From positions 1 through 31,274 of the forward strand of contig JAEWNJ010000084.1 in assembly GCA_023392795.1 (NCBI GenBank): a stretch of 31,274 nucleotides of DNA, read 5' to 3'. Below are positions 16,183 to 22,912 of this stretch, in pieces; positions within the stretch are counted from its first letter, which is position 1; every line of letters starts with the position of its first letter. Below the pieces are notes generated by a model, which was not told where the DNA came from, made no database searches, and was given only the letters and a program-made list of their open reading frames with translations. The position numbers and the translations under genes are program-made. This DNA comes from Candidatus Cloacimonadota bacterium (lineage in GTDB: Bacteria; Cloacimonadota; Cloacimonadia; Cloacimonadales; Cloacimonadaceae).

Positions 16183-16368
16183 ATGAAAAAAGTTATCTTA
16201 CTCACATTAATCGCTATGATGTTGCTCAGCATGCTCGCCATGAGCGCCTGCAAACCGAAACCCGCAGAAGAACCCATGGTCGAAGAAGCTCCTCTCGAAG
16301 AAGCTCCTGTAGTAGAAGATTCTACTGCTGTCCAACCCGAAGCTGAAACTGCTCCTGTTACTCAGTAA
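16183..16368 (+). CDS. Tiny Glu/Pro-rich putative lipoprotein
   Basis: A 61-residue protein starting at ATG 16183, chosen because GGAGG lies 5 bases upstream; a GTG at 16162 in frame has no such site. Residues 1-22 are a signal peptide (MKKVILLTLIAMMLLSMLAM then SA) with Cys23 as the likely lipidation site. The mature part is low-complexity: KPKPAEEPMVEEAPLEEAPVVED, with EEAP-like units repeated three times, then a Thr/Ala/Val-rich end. No fold or family is recognised. It stands alone with its own candidate promoter, structured leader and strong terminator, which suggests high expression, perhaps as an abundant small envelope lipoprotein. This role is inference only. Confidence 0.75.
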   Translation: MKKVILLTLIAMMLLSMLAMSACKPKPAEEPMVEEAPLEEAPVVEDSTAVQPEAETAPVTQ

Positions 16369-16400
16369 CACAAAGCTAGCAAGTCATTAACAGTCCTTAA

Positions 16401-16430
16401 AAAACGGGCACCCTGGTGCCCGTTTTTTTT
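16401..16430 (+). terminator. Strong intrinsic terminator after the small lipoprotein gene
   Basis: The stem CGGGCAC (16405-16411) pairs with GTGCCCG (16416-16422) around a CCTG loop, extended by AAAA/TTTT pairing, and is followed by an uninterrupted T-run to 16430. It lies 32 bases after the lipoprotein stop codon and isolates that gene from ackA. Confidence 0.92.
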
Positions 16431-16562
16431 GCACCTTATAGAAAGTCCTTGCCAATTTTATCCTGATCACAGAAACTGCCCCTCGTGAAGATACGTTGGG
16501 ACCGGCATCAGCCTCGTTCCCTGCCTATTTGTTTCACACAATAGTATTTAAGGACAAAGTAA

Positions 16563-17777
16563 ATGAAAATCCTCGTGATCAATTGTGGGAGTAGTTCGCT
16601 AAAGTATGAAGTGTATGAGATGCCCGCCGGCAAAAGCCTGGGTAAAGGCCTGATCGAACGTATTGGGCTGAATGACGCCAAAATCTCGCAAGACTATCAG
16701 GATCGTCACTACTGCTCTGTACTGGATATTCCCGATCACGCCAAAGCATTCAAGTGCATGATGCAGGCTTTGCTACACGATGGACTGGGCATTCTGGAAT
16801 CCATCGATGAGATCAAAGGCATCGGGCATCGCGTAGTACACGGGGGCGAACAGTATTCCCAATCCGTTTTGATCGATGACGGAGTGATCAAAGCCATCGA
16901 GGATAATATCGAGCTCGCGCCGCTGCACAATCCCGCCAATCTCACCGGCATCATGGAAAGCCAGAAGATCTTACCCGGAATTCCCCAGGTAGCGGTTTTT
17001 GATACCGCTTTTCACCAGACTCTTCCCCCCAGTGCCTTCCTATACGGCATTCCCCGTGAGTTTTACGAGAAATACCGTATTCGCCGTTATGGCTTTCACG
17101 GCACCAGCCATCGCTATGTGGCCGGCATCGCCTTGCAGATGCTCAAACGCAGCAAGGACAACACCAATCTCATCACCTGTCATCTGGGCAATGGCGCATC
17201 CATCACCGCCATTCAAGCGGGGCAATCCGTGGACACCTCAATGGGCTTTACTCCGCTGGAAGGCCTGATGATGGGAACCCGCAGCGGTGATCTGGATCCC
17301 TCGATCATCTTTTACCTGGAAGAACGCGGCTTCGATTTCCACGACCTAAATAGCATTCTGAACAAGAAAAGCGGGTTATTGGGCCTGTCCGGCATCTCCA
17401 GCGACCTGCGCGACATTGAGGCAGCAGCCGACCAAGGCGACCTGAACGCTCAGGAAACCCTGGACACCTATGCCTACAGGATTCGCCGCTACATCGGTGC
17501 TTATGCCGCCAATCTGGTAAAGGTTGACGCCATAGTATTCACCGGGGGCATCGGCCAGAATGCCGTAAAGATGAGGGAACGCATCTGTGACAGATTGGAA
17601 AACGTGGGTATCCACATCAATCTGGAAAAGAACCGTAAAGTGGGCGGGAAGGCAGGCATCATCTCTCAGCCTTATTCACCGGTCACAATCCTGGTGATCC
17701 CCACCAATGAGGAGCTGCAAATAGCGCTGGATGCCGCCATGATCATCGATCCCGACAAAAGCGAAGTAGTGATATAG
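16563..17777 (+). CDS. ackA: Acetate kinase
   Basis: AckA interconverts acetyl phosphate + ADP and acetate + ATP, the ATP-forming step of fermentative acetate production. The 404-residue length is typical. Motifs include NCGSSSLKYEVYE at 7-19 (phosphate-binding loop 1), GHRVVHGGEQY, the catalytic region VFDTAFHQTLP, HGTSHRYV, THE-type CHLGNGASI, a glycine-rich MMGTRSGDLDPSI and the C-terminal FTGGIGQNAVKMRERIC. No phosphotransacetylase gene is adjacent. A good ribosome site (AAGGA) lies 8 bases before the ATG. The gene has a separate leader behind the preceding terminator, so its own promoter must lie within 16431-16562; TTGCCA at about 16449 is a candidate -35 box, with no clear -10. Confidence 0.97.
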   Translation: MKILVINCGSSSLKYEVYEMPAGKSLGKGLIERIGLNDAKISQDYQDRHYCSVLDIPDHAKAFKCMMQALLHDGLGILESIDEIKGIGHRVVHGGEQYSQSVLIDDGVIKAIEDNIELAPLHNPANLTGIMESQKILPGIPQVAVFDTAFHQTLPPSAFLYGIPREFYEKYRIRRYGFHGTSHRYVAGIALQMLKRSKDNTNLITCHLGNGASITAIQAGQSVDTSMGFTPLEGLMMGTRSGDLDPSIIFYLEERGFDFHDLNSILNKKSGLLGLSGISSDLRDIEAAADQGDLNAQETLDTYAYRIRRYIGAYAANLVKVDAIVFTGGIGQNAVKMRERICDRLENVGIHINLEKNRKVGGKAGIISQPYSPVTILVIPTNEELQIALDAAMIIDPDKSEVVI

Positions 17778-17804
17778 AATAAAAAAAACCTTTAGGGAGC
17801 CGAA

Positions 17805-18953
17805 ATGAAGAGAATCAGCATAGGGCTTTCAATGTTCATGCTCTGCCTGGGCTTGAGTGCGCTCACCGGCGTAGATAGCATTCGCGCAGAGGATTATCAT
17901 GAGGTGGCCGGCCGTCTGGTGTTTGATCTGGACAGCAACAGCACATATTCTGCCCAACCGAGCAACGATATTCTGCAGATCAGGATCGGGGACTTTGACA
18001 ATAAAGACGCCAAGCGCGTCATCAACAGCAAGTTCATCCGCGAAGTAAGCCTGGTGCCCGGTGGTTTTAATGTGAAACTGGCTAGCGGCCTTCGCTACGA
18101 AAAGATGTACTTTGACGATACCAAACAGATCGTGATCGACCTTTTCACCAAGCCCACCAGCAAAAGTGGACGCCTCACTATCGCCAGATTTTACAGCGAT
18201 CGCGGCCGCTATGCCAGTGCGGATAAAGCCTTCAGCGATTTGAACCGTGATTTTCCTGATAGCGATGACATCCTGTATCATTGGGGTGTATTGCTCAAGC
18301 GCCGCGGCAGCACCCGCGCCGAAGAGATCCTTGCCCGGATTCCCACCTCCAGCACCTACTACAAACAGGCCAGAAGCCTGATGGAAGGCAGCGATTACAT
18401 CCCTCCGATCATGGTGAAACCCTGTCCGGAACTCACAGATGAAGAAGTGGAAGAGCAGCCTGAAGAACCTGCCCTCGCCGATTCCATCGCCACTACAGAA
18501 GTACCGATTGCGGTAAACCCCGTTACAGCCGTCGAAGAGCAGCCCCGCTCCAGCCTCTGGAACACTATCGTCGAGATTGCGCTGGATCACTTTGTCCTTA
18601 CTCTGGGCTTCTTTGTAAGCACCCTGGTGATCCTCAGCATCCTGATCTTTGGGTTCAAACAGAAGAGCAAGCCTGGTCCAAACGCTAACGTCGGTTTTGA
18701 AGCGCTTAGCATGCGCCGCATGGTAAACCGCCTTCTGGCTGATGGTTGGACTCACAAGGAGATCGCCAGAGAGCTGAAGATCACCGTCGATGAAGTTGCC
18801 CACATCGCAAACTTAAACATCAAGGAGCCGGAACCGATGATGGAAAGCCAGGTTCCTGATGATTATGAGGTGGAAGAGCAAACCCAGGCAGAGGAAGCAC
18901 AGACCCAGGTAGAGGAAGAGCTGCAGGATACGGAAGATAAGGATGAAAGCTGA
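17805..18953 (+). CDS. Single-pass membrane protein: AMIN-like and TPR-like envelope part, HTH-like cytoplasmic segment
   Basis: A 382-residue protein not matched to a named family as a whole. It reads as: signal peptide (1-28); AMIN-like beta domain (about 32-117, GRLVFDLDSNSTYSAQ, VSLVPGGFNVKLASG, KQIVIDLFTK); TPR-like helices (about 124-195); an acidic linker (210-247); one membrane helix (about 263-284); then an HTH-like segment (about 305-337) whose core GWTHKEIARELKITVDEVAHI resembles LuxR/sigma-region-4 helices; and a long acidic tail. The orientation predicted is envelope domain outside, HTH inside. Similar HTH-like ends occur on DUF2802/DUF6115-type membrane proteins of unknown role. 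The ribosome site AGGGAG lies before the ATG. The end overlaps the Wzi-like gene by 11 bases. Confidence 0.8.
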   Translation: MKRISIGLSMFMLCLGLSALTGVDSIRAEDYHEVAGRLVFDLDSNSTYSAQPSNDILQIRIGDFDNKDAKRVINSKFIREVSLVPGGFNVKLASGLRYEKMYFDDTKQIVIDLFTKPTSKSGRLTIARFYSDRGRYASADKAFSDLNRDFPDSDDILYHWGVLLKRRGSTRAEEILARIPTSSTYYKQARSLMEGSDYIPPIMVKPCPELTDEEVEEQPEEPALADSIATTEVPIAVNPVTAVEEQPRSSLWNTIVEIALDHFVLTLGFFVSTLVILSILIFGFKQKSKPGPNANVGFEALSMRRMVNRLLADGWTHKEIARELKITVDEVAHIANLNIKEPEPMMESQVPDDYEVEEQTQAEEAQTQVEEELQDTEDKDES

Positions 18954-20445
18954 TCTGAGGCTCCTGCTGTTGCCGGTGCTGATCTGGTGCGCGGGGCTCA
19001 ATGCCCTGATGCCGGATAGCGATTTCATCCCGGAAATATACAGCAAAAGCTCATCCAGTCTGCTCTCCGGGAATCCAAACTATAGTCCCGATTTCTTCCA
19101 GGATAGCCCCCCCGGGCTTAGTCATCCCTTCAGTTCACTGGATACCTTCCAAAATAGCCTCAAAGAAGCATTTTCCTGGGGTGAGCCACACAGCAATCTC
19201 ATTTCCTATCGTCATACTCCCAGCGCCTTTAAGGCGGATGTCCAGTTCCTGGCCGGCTATGAACACAACTTCATCGAGGATCAGGATTATGACTTCCTGT
19301 ATAAGGGCTGGCAGCTACAGGCTGCGGCCGGCGAAAAGCTCAGGCTTTTTACGCATTGGTACAACGGCTCCTATTTCGGCGATCTCGACGCTGCCGAAAC
19401 CGACTGTCTGGCTGATGGTTACCTCAAACGCTTTGAGAAGCGGATCCAATTGGATAATCTGAATGGATACCTCAGCTACGGGACGCAAAACTACACTCTA
19501 GCCCTGGGACGGGGTCGCTTTCAGATCTCCCCCGCCATCAGCAGCAGCATCATCCTTTCAGACCGGGTGAATGATTACTCTTATCTGCTGGCAGAAGGCC
19601 GGGCGGGAGCTTTCAAACTGAGCATGTTGCATGGCGGATTGATGGCAGACAGCACCTACAGCATCTATGAAAACGGATTGCTGGACAGCCGCAATTACCC
19701 GGATAAGTACATCGCCCTGCATCAGCTTTCCTACACTCCAAATCCCCGCTGGAAGCTGTATCTGGGCGAAAGCGTGGTGTATGGCAATCGTGCCCTGGAT
19801 CTAAACTACCTCCTGCCCAATAGCTTTTGGCGCGCTGTGGAACACAATCTCTGGGATCGCGACAATGTACTGATCTATGCTGGGCTCACTCATCGGCCCA
19901 AACCCTCGCTGTTACTATACGCGTCTGCTGCGCTGGATGAATTCAGCTACGGCAGGTTCTTCAGTAACTGGTGGGGCAATAAGTACGCGCTACAGGGCGG
20001 AATCTCACTTTCCAGCCCGGCAAATGAAAGCACTTTGGAGCTTACTGCCATTCGCCCATACACTTACGGACACTTTCAAAACCACACCATGTACTCTCAC
20101 GACGGTCGCATCCTGGGCTATGAACAGGGAGCCAATCTGCTGAATCTTAGCCTGGAAAACTCCCTCAAACTAAAGGATTATCTGGACTGGACCGCGCTAA
20201 TATCCTTTACCTATCAAGGCTCGGAAGGCGCTGATTGGCGGCTGAACTATCACGAAGTTTTCGCCGGGCAGATTGATGACGCCCAAGTGAAGTGGTTTGC
20301 TGGCGATTTATCTCGCATTTATGGCGTCACAAACACTCTGCGCTTTTCTCTCTTTGCCCATCACAAAATCCTGGTCGGACACCGCTCAATTTACGACGAC
20401 GAGTGGGACCACAGGGCATTTTGTGCCTGGCAATTCATCTATTGA
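18943..20445 (+). CDS. Wzi/capsule-assembly-like outer-membrane beta-barrel protein
   Basis: A 500-residue protein with a signal peptide (about 1-21) and many alternating strands typical of a barrel. The central pattern ALHQLSYTPNPRWKLYLGES, then RALDLNYLLPNSFWRAVEH, DRDNVLIYAGLTHRPKPSLL and ALDEFSYGRF, resembles the Wzi/capsule assembly family of 18-stranded barrels, which are widespread in Bacteroidetes-like bacteria and not always tied to capsule. No capsule or polysaccharide gene is in the window. The start overlaps the preceding gene's stop by 11 bases with AAGG just ahead, so the two are translated together. The ligand and function are unknown. Confidence 0.72.
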   Translation: MKADLRLLLLPVLIWCAGLNALMPDSDFIPEIYSKSSSSLLSGNPNYSPDFFQDSPPGLSHPFSSLDTFQNSLKEAFSWGEPHSNLISYRHTPSAFKADVQFLAGYEHNFIEDQDYDFLYKGWQLQAAAGEKLRLFTHWYNGSYFGDLDAAETDCLADGYLKRFEKRIQLDNLNGYLSYGTQNYTLALGRGRFQISPAISSSIILSDRVNDYSYLLAEGRAGAFKLSMLHGGLMADSTYSIYENGLLDSRNYPDKYIALHQLSYTPNPRWKLYLGESVVYGNRALDLNYLLPNSFWRAVEHNLWDRDNVLIYAGLTHRPKPSLLLYASAALDEFSYGRFFSNWWGNKYALQGGISLSSPANESTLELTAIRPYTYGHFQNHTMYSHDGRILGYEQGANLLNLSLENSLKLKDYLDWTALISFTYQGSEGADWRLNYHEVFAGQIDDAQVKWFAGDLSRIYGVTNTLRFSLFAHHKILVGHRSIYDDEWDHRAFCAWQFIY

Positions 20446-20455
20446 GGCTGGAAAT

Positions 20456-20869
20456 ATGAGAAGTTTCGATCGCATGGAATGGCCCCGGCGCTTCAAGCTA
20501 AAGGGGAGCGTACTGCTCCTGGTGGTCATCGGCATCATCCTCGGAGTACTGATCCAACACAAGGCGAATCGTGATCTGGCAGAGCAAATCGTGATCAGTG
20601 ACCTTAGCTTCAATGCCTGGGGCACGCAGTATATCGAGCTGGGCTTTGACATCGAAAACAAGAGCGATAAGACCCAGACTCTCAAGCTTTTGGCAGAAGT
20701 GTGGGATCAGGACGATATCGAATTGGCCAGCGCCCTCTTTGAGATCGAAGTGCCGGCACGAACTCACCAAACCCGTTCCAAGATGCTGGATCGCCTCCAT
20801 CGCAGCCTCCGGGAAGGCGAAGCTCCCAAACGCGCCAATGTAAAACTCTACCTCAGAAAAGTACTCTAA
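20456..20869 (+). CDS. Small inner-membrane-anchored protein with beta-sandwich-like domain
   Basis: The start is set at ATG 20456, 10 bases after the Wzi-like stop and behind GGCTGGAA; the longer frame from 20297 would run through the previous gene. The 137-residue protein begins with a basic cytoplasmic lead (RRFKLKG), one membrane helix (about 18-36, VLLLVVIGIILGVLI), and an outer domain with VISDLSFNAWGTQYIELGFDIENKSDKTQTLKL (pattern only), which looks like a LEA/FxLYD-type beta-sandwich, a fold often seen in envelope accessory proteins. No function is assigned. It is likely the last gene of the unit beginning with the AMIN-TM-HTH protein. Confidence 0.72.
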   Translation: MRSFDRMEWPRRFKLKGSVLLLVVIGIILGVLIQHKANRDLAEQIVISDLSFNAWGTQYIELGFDIENKSDKTQTLKLLAEVWDQDDIELASALFEIEVPARTHQTRSKMLDRLHRSLREGEAPKRANVKLYLRKVL

Positions 20870-20891
20870 GCCCCCCCCTCCCAGATTTTTC

Positions 20892-20920
20892 TTGCCCTTC
20901 CCGCTCCGGCGCTCTATACT
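20892..20920 (+). promoter_or_regulatory. Promoter of tsaE
   Basis: TTGCCC (20892-20897), a 17-base spacer and TATACT (20915-20920) form a clear primary-sigma promoter. Transcription is expected to start near 20927, about 109 bases before the tsaE ATG. Confidence 0.7.
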
Positions 20921-20926
20921 GTAATC

Positions 20927-21010
20927 AGGACTGAAAACGACAGACTGAGTCCCAAGGGACTTTGAAAGCCGGCCAACCCGGGTTTTGAAGGCTGTTGGGA
21001 CTTTTTTTTG
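20927..21010 (+). ncRNA. Structured tsaE leader with internal terminator (attenuator or small RNA)
   Basis: AGTCCCAA (20948-20955) pairs with TTGGGACT (20995-21002), and the T-run 21002-21009 follows, giving an intrinsic terminator before the tsaE ribosome site. Inside it are AGCC (20967-20970) with GGCT (20990-20993) and the palindrome AACCCGGGTT (20975-20984). The strand AGTCC (20948-20952) has two more possible partners: GGACT at 20928-20932 and at 20957-20961. This is the layout of a switchable attenuator. Alternatively the ~83-base product is a free small RNA. It matches no riboswitch class I recognise. Confidence 0.55.
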
Positions 21011-21035
21011 CAGCCCAAAATCTAAGGAGTATATC

Positions 21036-21476
21036 ATGACAAAACATATAGAACTGAATAGCGAACAAGATACCATCGACCTTGCTCATTACATCGCCCC
21101 ACTCGTGGGACCTGGATCTGTGATCACTCTCTACGGAGATCTGGGTAGCGGGAAAACCTTCTTTGTGAAAGCCTTGGGAGCATTTCTGGGAGTGCCTGAT
21201 GAGATCGACAGCCCTTCCTTCGTGATCTTCAAGGAATATCACTGCGGACGCTTTCCCTTGTATCACCTGGATCTCTACCGTCTGAAGCATGAGGACGAGT
21301 TGCTGGATCTGGGATTGCTGGATATGCTGGAAAGCGGGATTACCGTGATCGAATGGCCGCAACTGGCCGAAAAGCTGCTGCCCTATCAAAGCCTGAAGCT
21401 GGTTTTTGGCTTTGATGGAGACAAACGCTTTGTGGATGTGAGTCCGGATGAAGAGCTGCAGGAAGCCTTTCTTTGA
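21036..21476 (+). CDS. tsaE: TsaE, tRNA threonylcarbamoyladenosine (t6A) biosynthesis ATPase
   Basis: TsaE is the small ATPase that works with TsaB and TsaD to place the threonylcarbamoyl group on A37 of ANN-decoding tRNAs. The start at ATG 21036 is chosen because AAGGAG lies 6 bases ahead. The 146-residue protein has Walker A GDLGSGKT at 34-41, the conserved DSPSF (switch-like) at 58-62, YHLDLYRL (76-83) and VIEWPQLAEKLLP, all family signatures. tsaB, often adjacent, is not seen here. The gene has its own promoter and an unusual leader. Confidence 0.96.
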   Translation: MTKHIELNSEQDTIDLAHYIAPLVGPGSVITLYGDLGSGKTFFVKALGAFLGVPDEIDSPSFVIFKEYHCGRFPLYHLDLYRLKHEDELLDLGLLDMLESGITVIEWPQLAEKLLPYQSLKLVFGFDGDKRFVDVSPDEELQEAFL

Positions 21477-21477
21477 T

Positions 21478-21564
21478 ATGGATGAGGCACCATTCGGTGA
21501 TCGCTGTTCCGACCTGTACGCTGCATTAGAACGATCCATATTCTTAGCTTTCGTCCAGTTATGA
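21478..21564 (+). CDS. Possible 28-residue coupling ORF between tsaE and the GNAT gene
   Basis: ATG 21478 lies 1 base after the tsaE stop and opens a 28-codon frame (MDEAPFGDRCSDLYAALERS, then IFLAFVQL) that ends at TGA 21562-21564, overlapping the GNAT start as ATGA. The GNAT gene itself has no ribosome site. The micro-ORF could carry ribosomes from tsaE into it. No good ribosome site precedes the micro-ORF either (GGAAG is about 13 bases away), so this may be chance. Confidence 0.3.
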   Translation: MDEAPFGDRCSDLYAALERSIFLAFVQL

Positions 21565-22010
21565 AGATAGAAAGAGTTACAGGAGACAGGAAGCAATATC
21601 TGGACCTGTTGTTGCTGGCTGACGAACAGGAAGACATGATAGACAAGTATTTGGCTGCCAGCGATGTGTTTGTGCTGTTCGATGATGATCTGAAAAGTAT
21701 CTGCTGTGTAATGCCGGTAGATGACGATACCTGTGAATTGAAGAACATCGCGACCTACGAAAAGGATCAGGGCAGAGGCTACGGCAGCGCGCTGATCCAC
21801 TACATCTTCAGATACTACAAAGGCACCTTCAATACAATGCTGGTCGGGACCGGCGAAACTCCGGCAATCCTGGCCTTTTATGAAGGTCTCGGCTTCATCA
21901 GATCGCATCGTCTGAAGAACTTCTTTATTGACAATTATGACCACCCCATGTTCGATGGCGACATCCAACTGATTGATATGATATATCTTAAAAAGGATCT
22001 GAATGAGTAG
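21561..22010 (+). CDS. GNAT-family N-acetyltransferase
   Basis: A 149-residue single-domain acetyltransferase. The central pattern CELKNIATYEKDQGRGYGSALIHYIF (about 56-81, pattern only) includes the acetyl-CoA binding core QGRGYG, and the C-terminal ILAFYEGLGFIRSH is the usual motif-B segment. The substrate is unknown. Although RimI often accompanies tsa genes, this protein does not look like RimI closely enough to name. There is no ribosome site before the ATG, and it is probably coupled to upstream translation. It lies between tsaE and a small membrane protein gene. Confidence 0.85.
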   Translation: MKIERVTGDRKQYLDLLLLADEQEDMIDKYLAASDVFVLFDDDLKSICCVMPVDDDTCELKNIATYEKDQGRGYGSALIHYIFRYYKGTFNTMLVGTGETPAILAFYEGLGFIRSHRLKNFFIDNYDHPMFDGDIQLIDMIYLKKDLNE

Positions 22011-22033
22011 ATCCGATTAACGGGAGTTAGCCT

Positions 22034-22327
22034 GTGAAGACACGCCTTCGCTATGATTATCTGATCGTTCCCTGCGCGATATTTTGGGGCATTACCACCA
22101 TGCTTCAAGTATCAAGTCCTCATCCCACCAGAGGGCTCATTGGCAACATGGTAATGACGATGGGATTGCTGATGTACCATATATATGCCATGAGACATCG
22201 CCGCAGGACATTTCTCTACGATCCGGACAAGAATAACACTACAGCGAACTGGATCGTATTCGCCATTCTGGTAGCTTTCCTGATCATTTTGATTGGACTT
22301 CTCTACCGAAACATGGCAGGGGCATAA
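22034..22327 (+). CDS. Small hypothetical inner-membrane protein
   Basis: A 97-residue protein with a GTG start at 22034 and GGGAG 7 bases upstream. Three hydrophobic segments are visible: about 9-27 (YLIVPCAIFWGITTMLQV), 36-52 (LIGNMVMTMGLLMYHIYAM) and 74-93 (WIVFAILVAFLIILIGLLY). Basic residues flank the second segment (RHRRR). No family is recognised. It ends the tsaE-GNAT unit, 23 bases after the GNAT gene. Confidence 0.65.
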   Translation: MKTRLRYDYLIVPCAIFWGITTMLQVSSPHPTRGLIGNMVMTMGLLMYHIYAMRHRRRTFLYDPDKNNTTANWIVFAILVAFLIILIGLLYRNMAGA

Positions 22328-22409
22328 TCTGAGTCAATGACCTTCCAGGATCATGTCAACAGGCTGCACTCCCCCCTTCAGGGCATTGATCAAGCGATTG
22401 TTTAGCCCG

Positions 22410-22438
22410 AATCAAGCCTTAACAGTTAAGGCTTGATT
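22410..22438. repeat. Perfect 14-bp inverted repeat (AATCAAGCCTTAAC / GTTAAGGCTTGATT)
   Basis: The two arms, 22410-22423 and 22425-22438, are perfectly complementary around a single base. In RNA a 12-bp stem with a 5-base loop would form. No T-run follows on the + strand, so it is not a standard terminator there. It could end the tsaE unit, bind a dimeric regulator, or be an intergenic repeat. Confidence 0.6.
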
Positions 22439-22553
22439 AAGCTTAGATAAAGCAGTGACAAACGCCGTCGAAGGGGCAGCGATCAAAGCGTAAATGCGAA
22501 TTGATCGGTGATGAGTGGAGCAGAGCGTAAAGCGATGCGCGGCAACATTTCTC

Positions 22554-22582
22554 TTGACAGCATATTAGGTCCCCAAGAAATT
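22554..22582 (+). promoter_or_regulatory. Candidate rpsU operon promoter
   Basis: TTGACA (22554-22559) is a perfect -35 hexamer. At 17 bases only a weak -10 (GAAATT, 22577-22582) is present. It lies 62 bases before the rpsU start. The call rests on the -35 box and on position. Confidence 0.3.
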
Positions 22583-22620
22583 GGCACTTCTTAAATTATA
22601 AACAAAAGGTGGTGATTTGA

Positions 22621-22827
22621 TTGCCGACAGTCGTAGCCAAAGAAAACGAGTCCTTCGATTATCTTTTGAAGCGCTTTAAAAAGAAATGCGAGAAAGCCGC
22701 AATTCTTTCGGAAATAAAGAAAAATCAGGCCTACGAAAAGCCCAGCGTAAAGAAAAAACGCGAAGCCAACGCCGCTCGTCGCAAGATGCTGAAAATCCAG
22801 CGTCGCATGCAACGTTACATGAAGTAA
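22621..22827 (+). CDS. rpsU: 30S ribosomal protein S21 (TTG start)
   Basis: S21 is a small basic protein of the 30S platform, near the anti-Shine-Dalgarno end of 16S rRNA. The 68-residue chain has the family layout: PTVVAKENESFDYLLKRFKKKCEKAAI, then SEIKKNQAYEKPSVKKKREA and an Arg/Lys-rich helix ending RRMQRYMK. The start is TTG at 22621, supported by the AGGTGGTGA ribosome site (22607-22615); no in-frame ATG gives a complete N-terminus. It is the first gene of the macromolecular-synthesis operon, and a hairpin follows it. Confidence 0.96.
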   Translation: MPTVVAKENESFDYLLKRFKKKCEKAAILSEIKKNQAYEKPSVKKKREANAARRKMLKIQRRMQRYMK

Positions 22828-22853
22828 GCCATTCGGCTTGATCCGTCACTATC

Positions 22854-22890
22854 GCATACAGGGACCTCAAAATCCCTGTATGCTGTTTGT
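22854..22890 (+). terminator. Hairpin/terminator (possibly partial) after rpsU
   Basis: A perfect 11-bp stem, GCATACAGGGA (22854-22864) with TCCCTGTATGC (22873-22883), has an 8-base loop and is followed by TGTTTGTATTT, a broken T-run. It fits a leaky terminator that would let rpsU be made in excess over the genes behind it, as is known for the E. coli operon. Confidence 0.6.
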
Positions 22891-22912
22891 ATTTCACCAG
22901 AGAGGTTAAGAT

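Larger units (their letters stand above)
22328..22620 (+). other. 293-base intergenic region before rpsU
   Basis: No gene is seen. It contains the perfect 14-bp inverted repeat at 22410-22438, a related diverged unit (TTGATCAAGC at 22386-22395), two copies of AGCGTAAA (around 22487 and 22523), and a TTGACA box near the right end. Searches by eye for a tRNA T-loop or CCA end in the region found none. Confidence 0.55.

Noticed and set aside
17829..18803. 324-codon open frame opposite the AMIN-TM-HTH gene
   Set aside because: Shadow of a + strand gene with signal peptide, ribosome site and operon overlap; no motif of its own.
20925..21968. 347-codon open frame opposite tsaE and the GNAT gene
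   Set aside because: Antisense to two recognisable genes and to the tsaE leader; no motif or ribosome site.
22380..22450. Possible tRNA around the 22410 inverted repeat
   Set aside because: No GTTCRA T-loop, anticodon arm or acceptor stem can be drawn; the structure is a simple hairpin.
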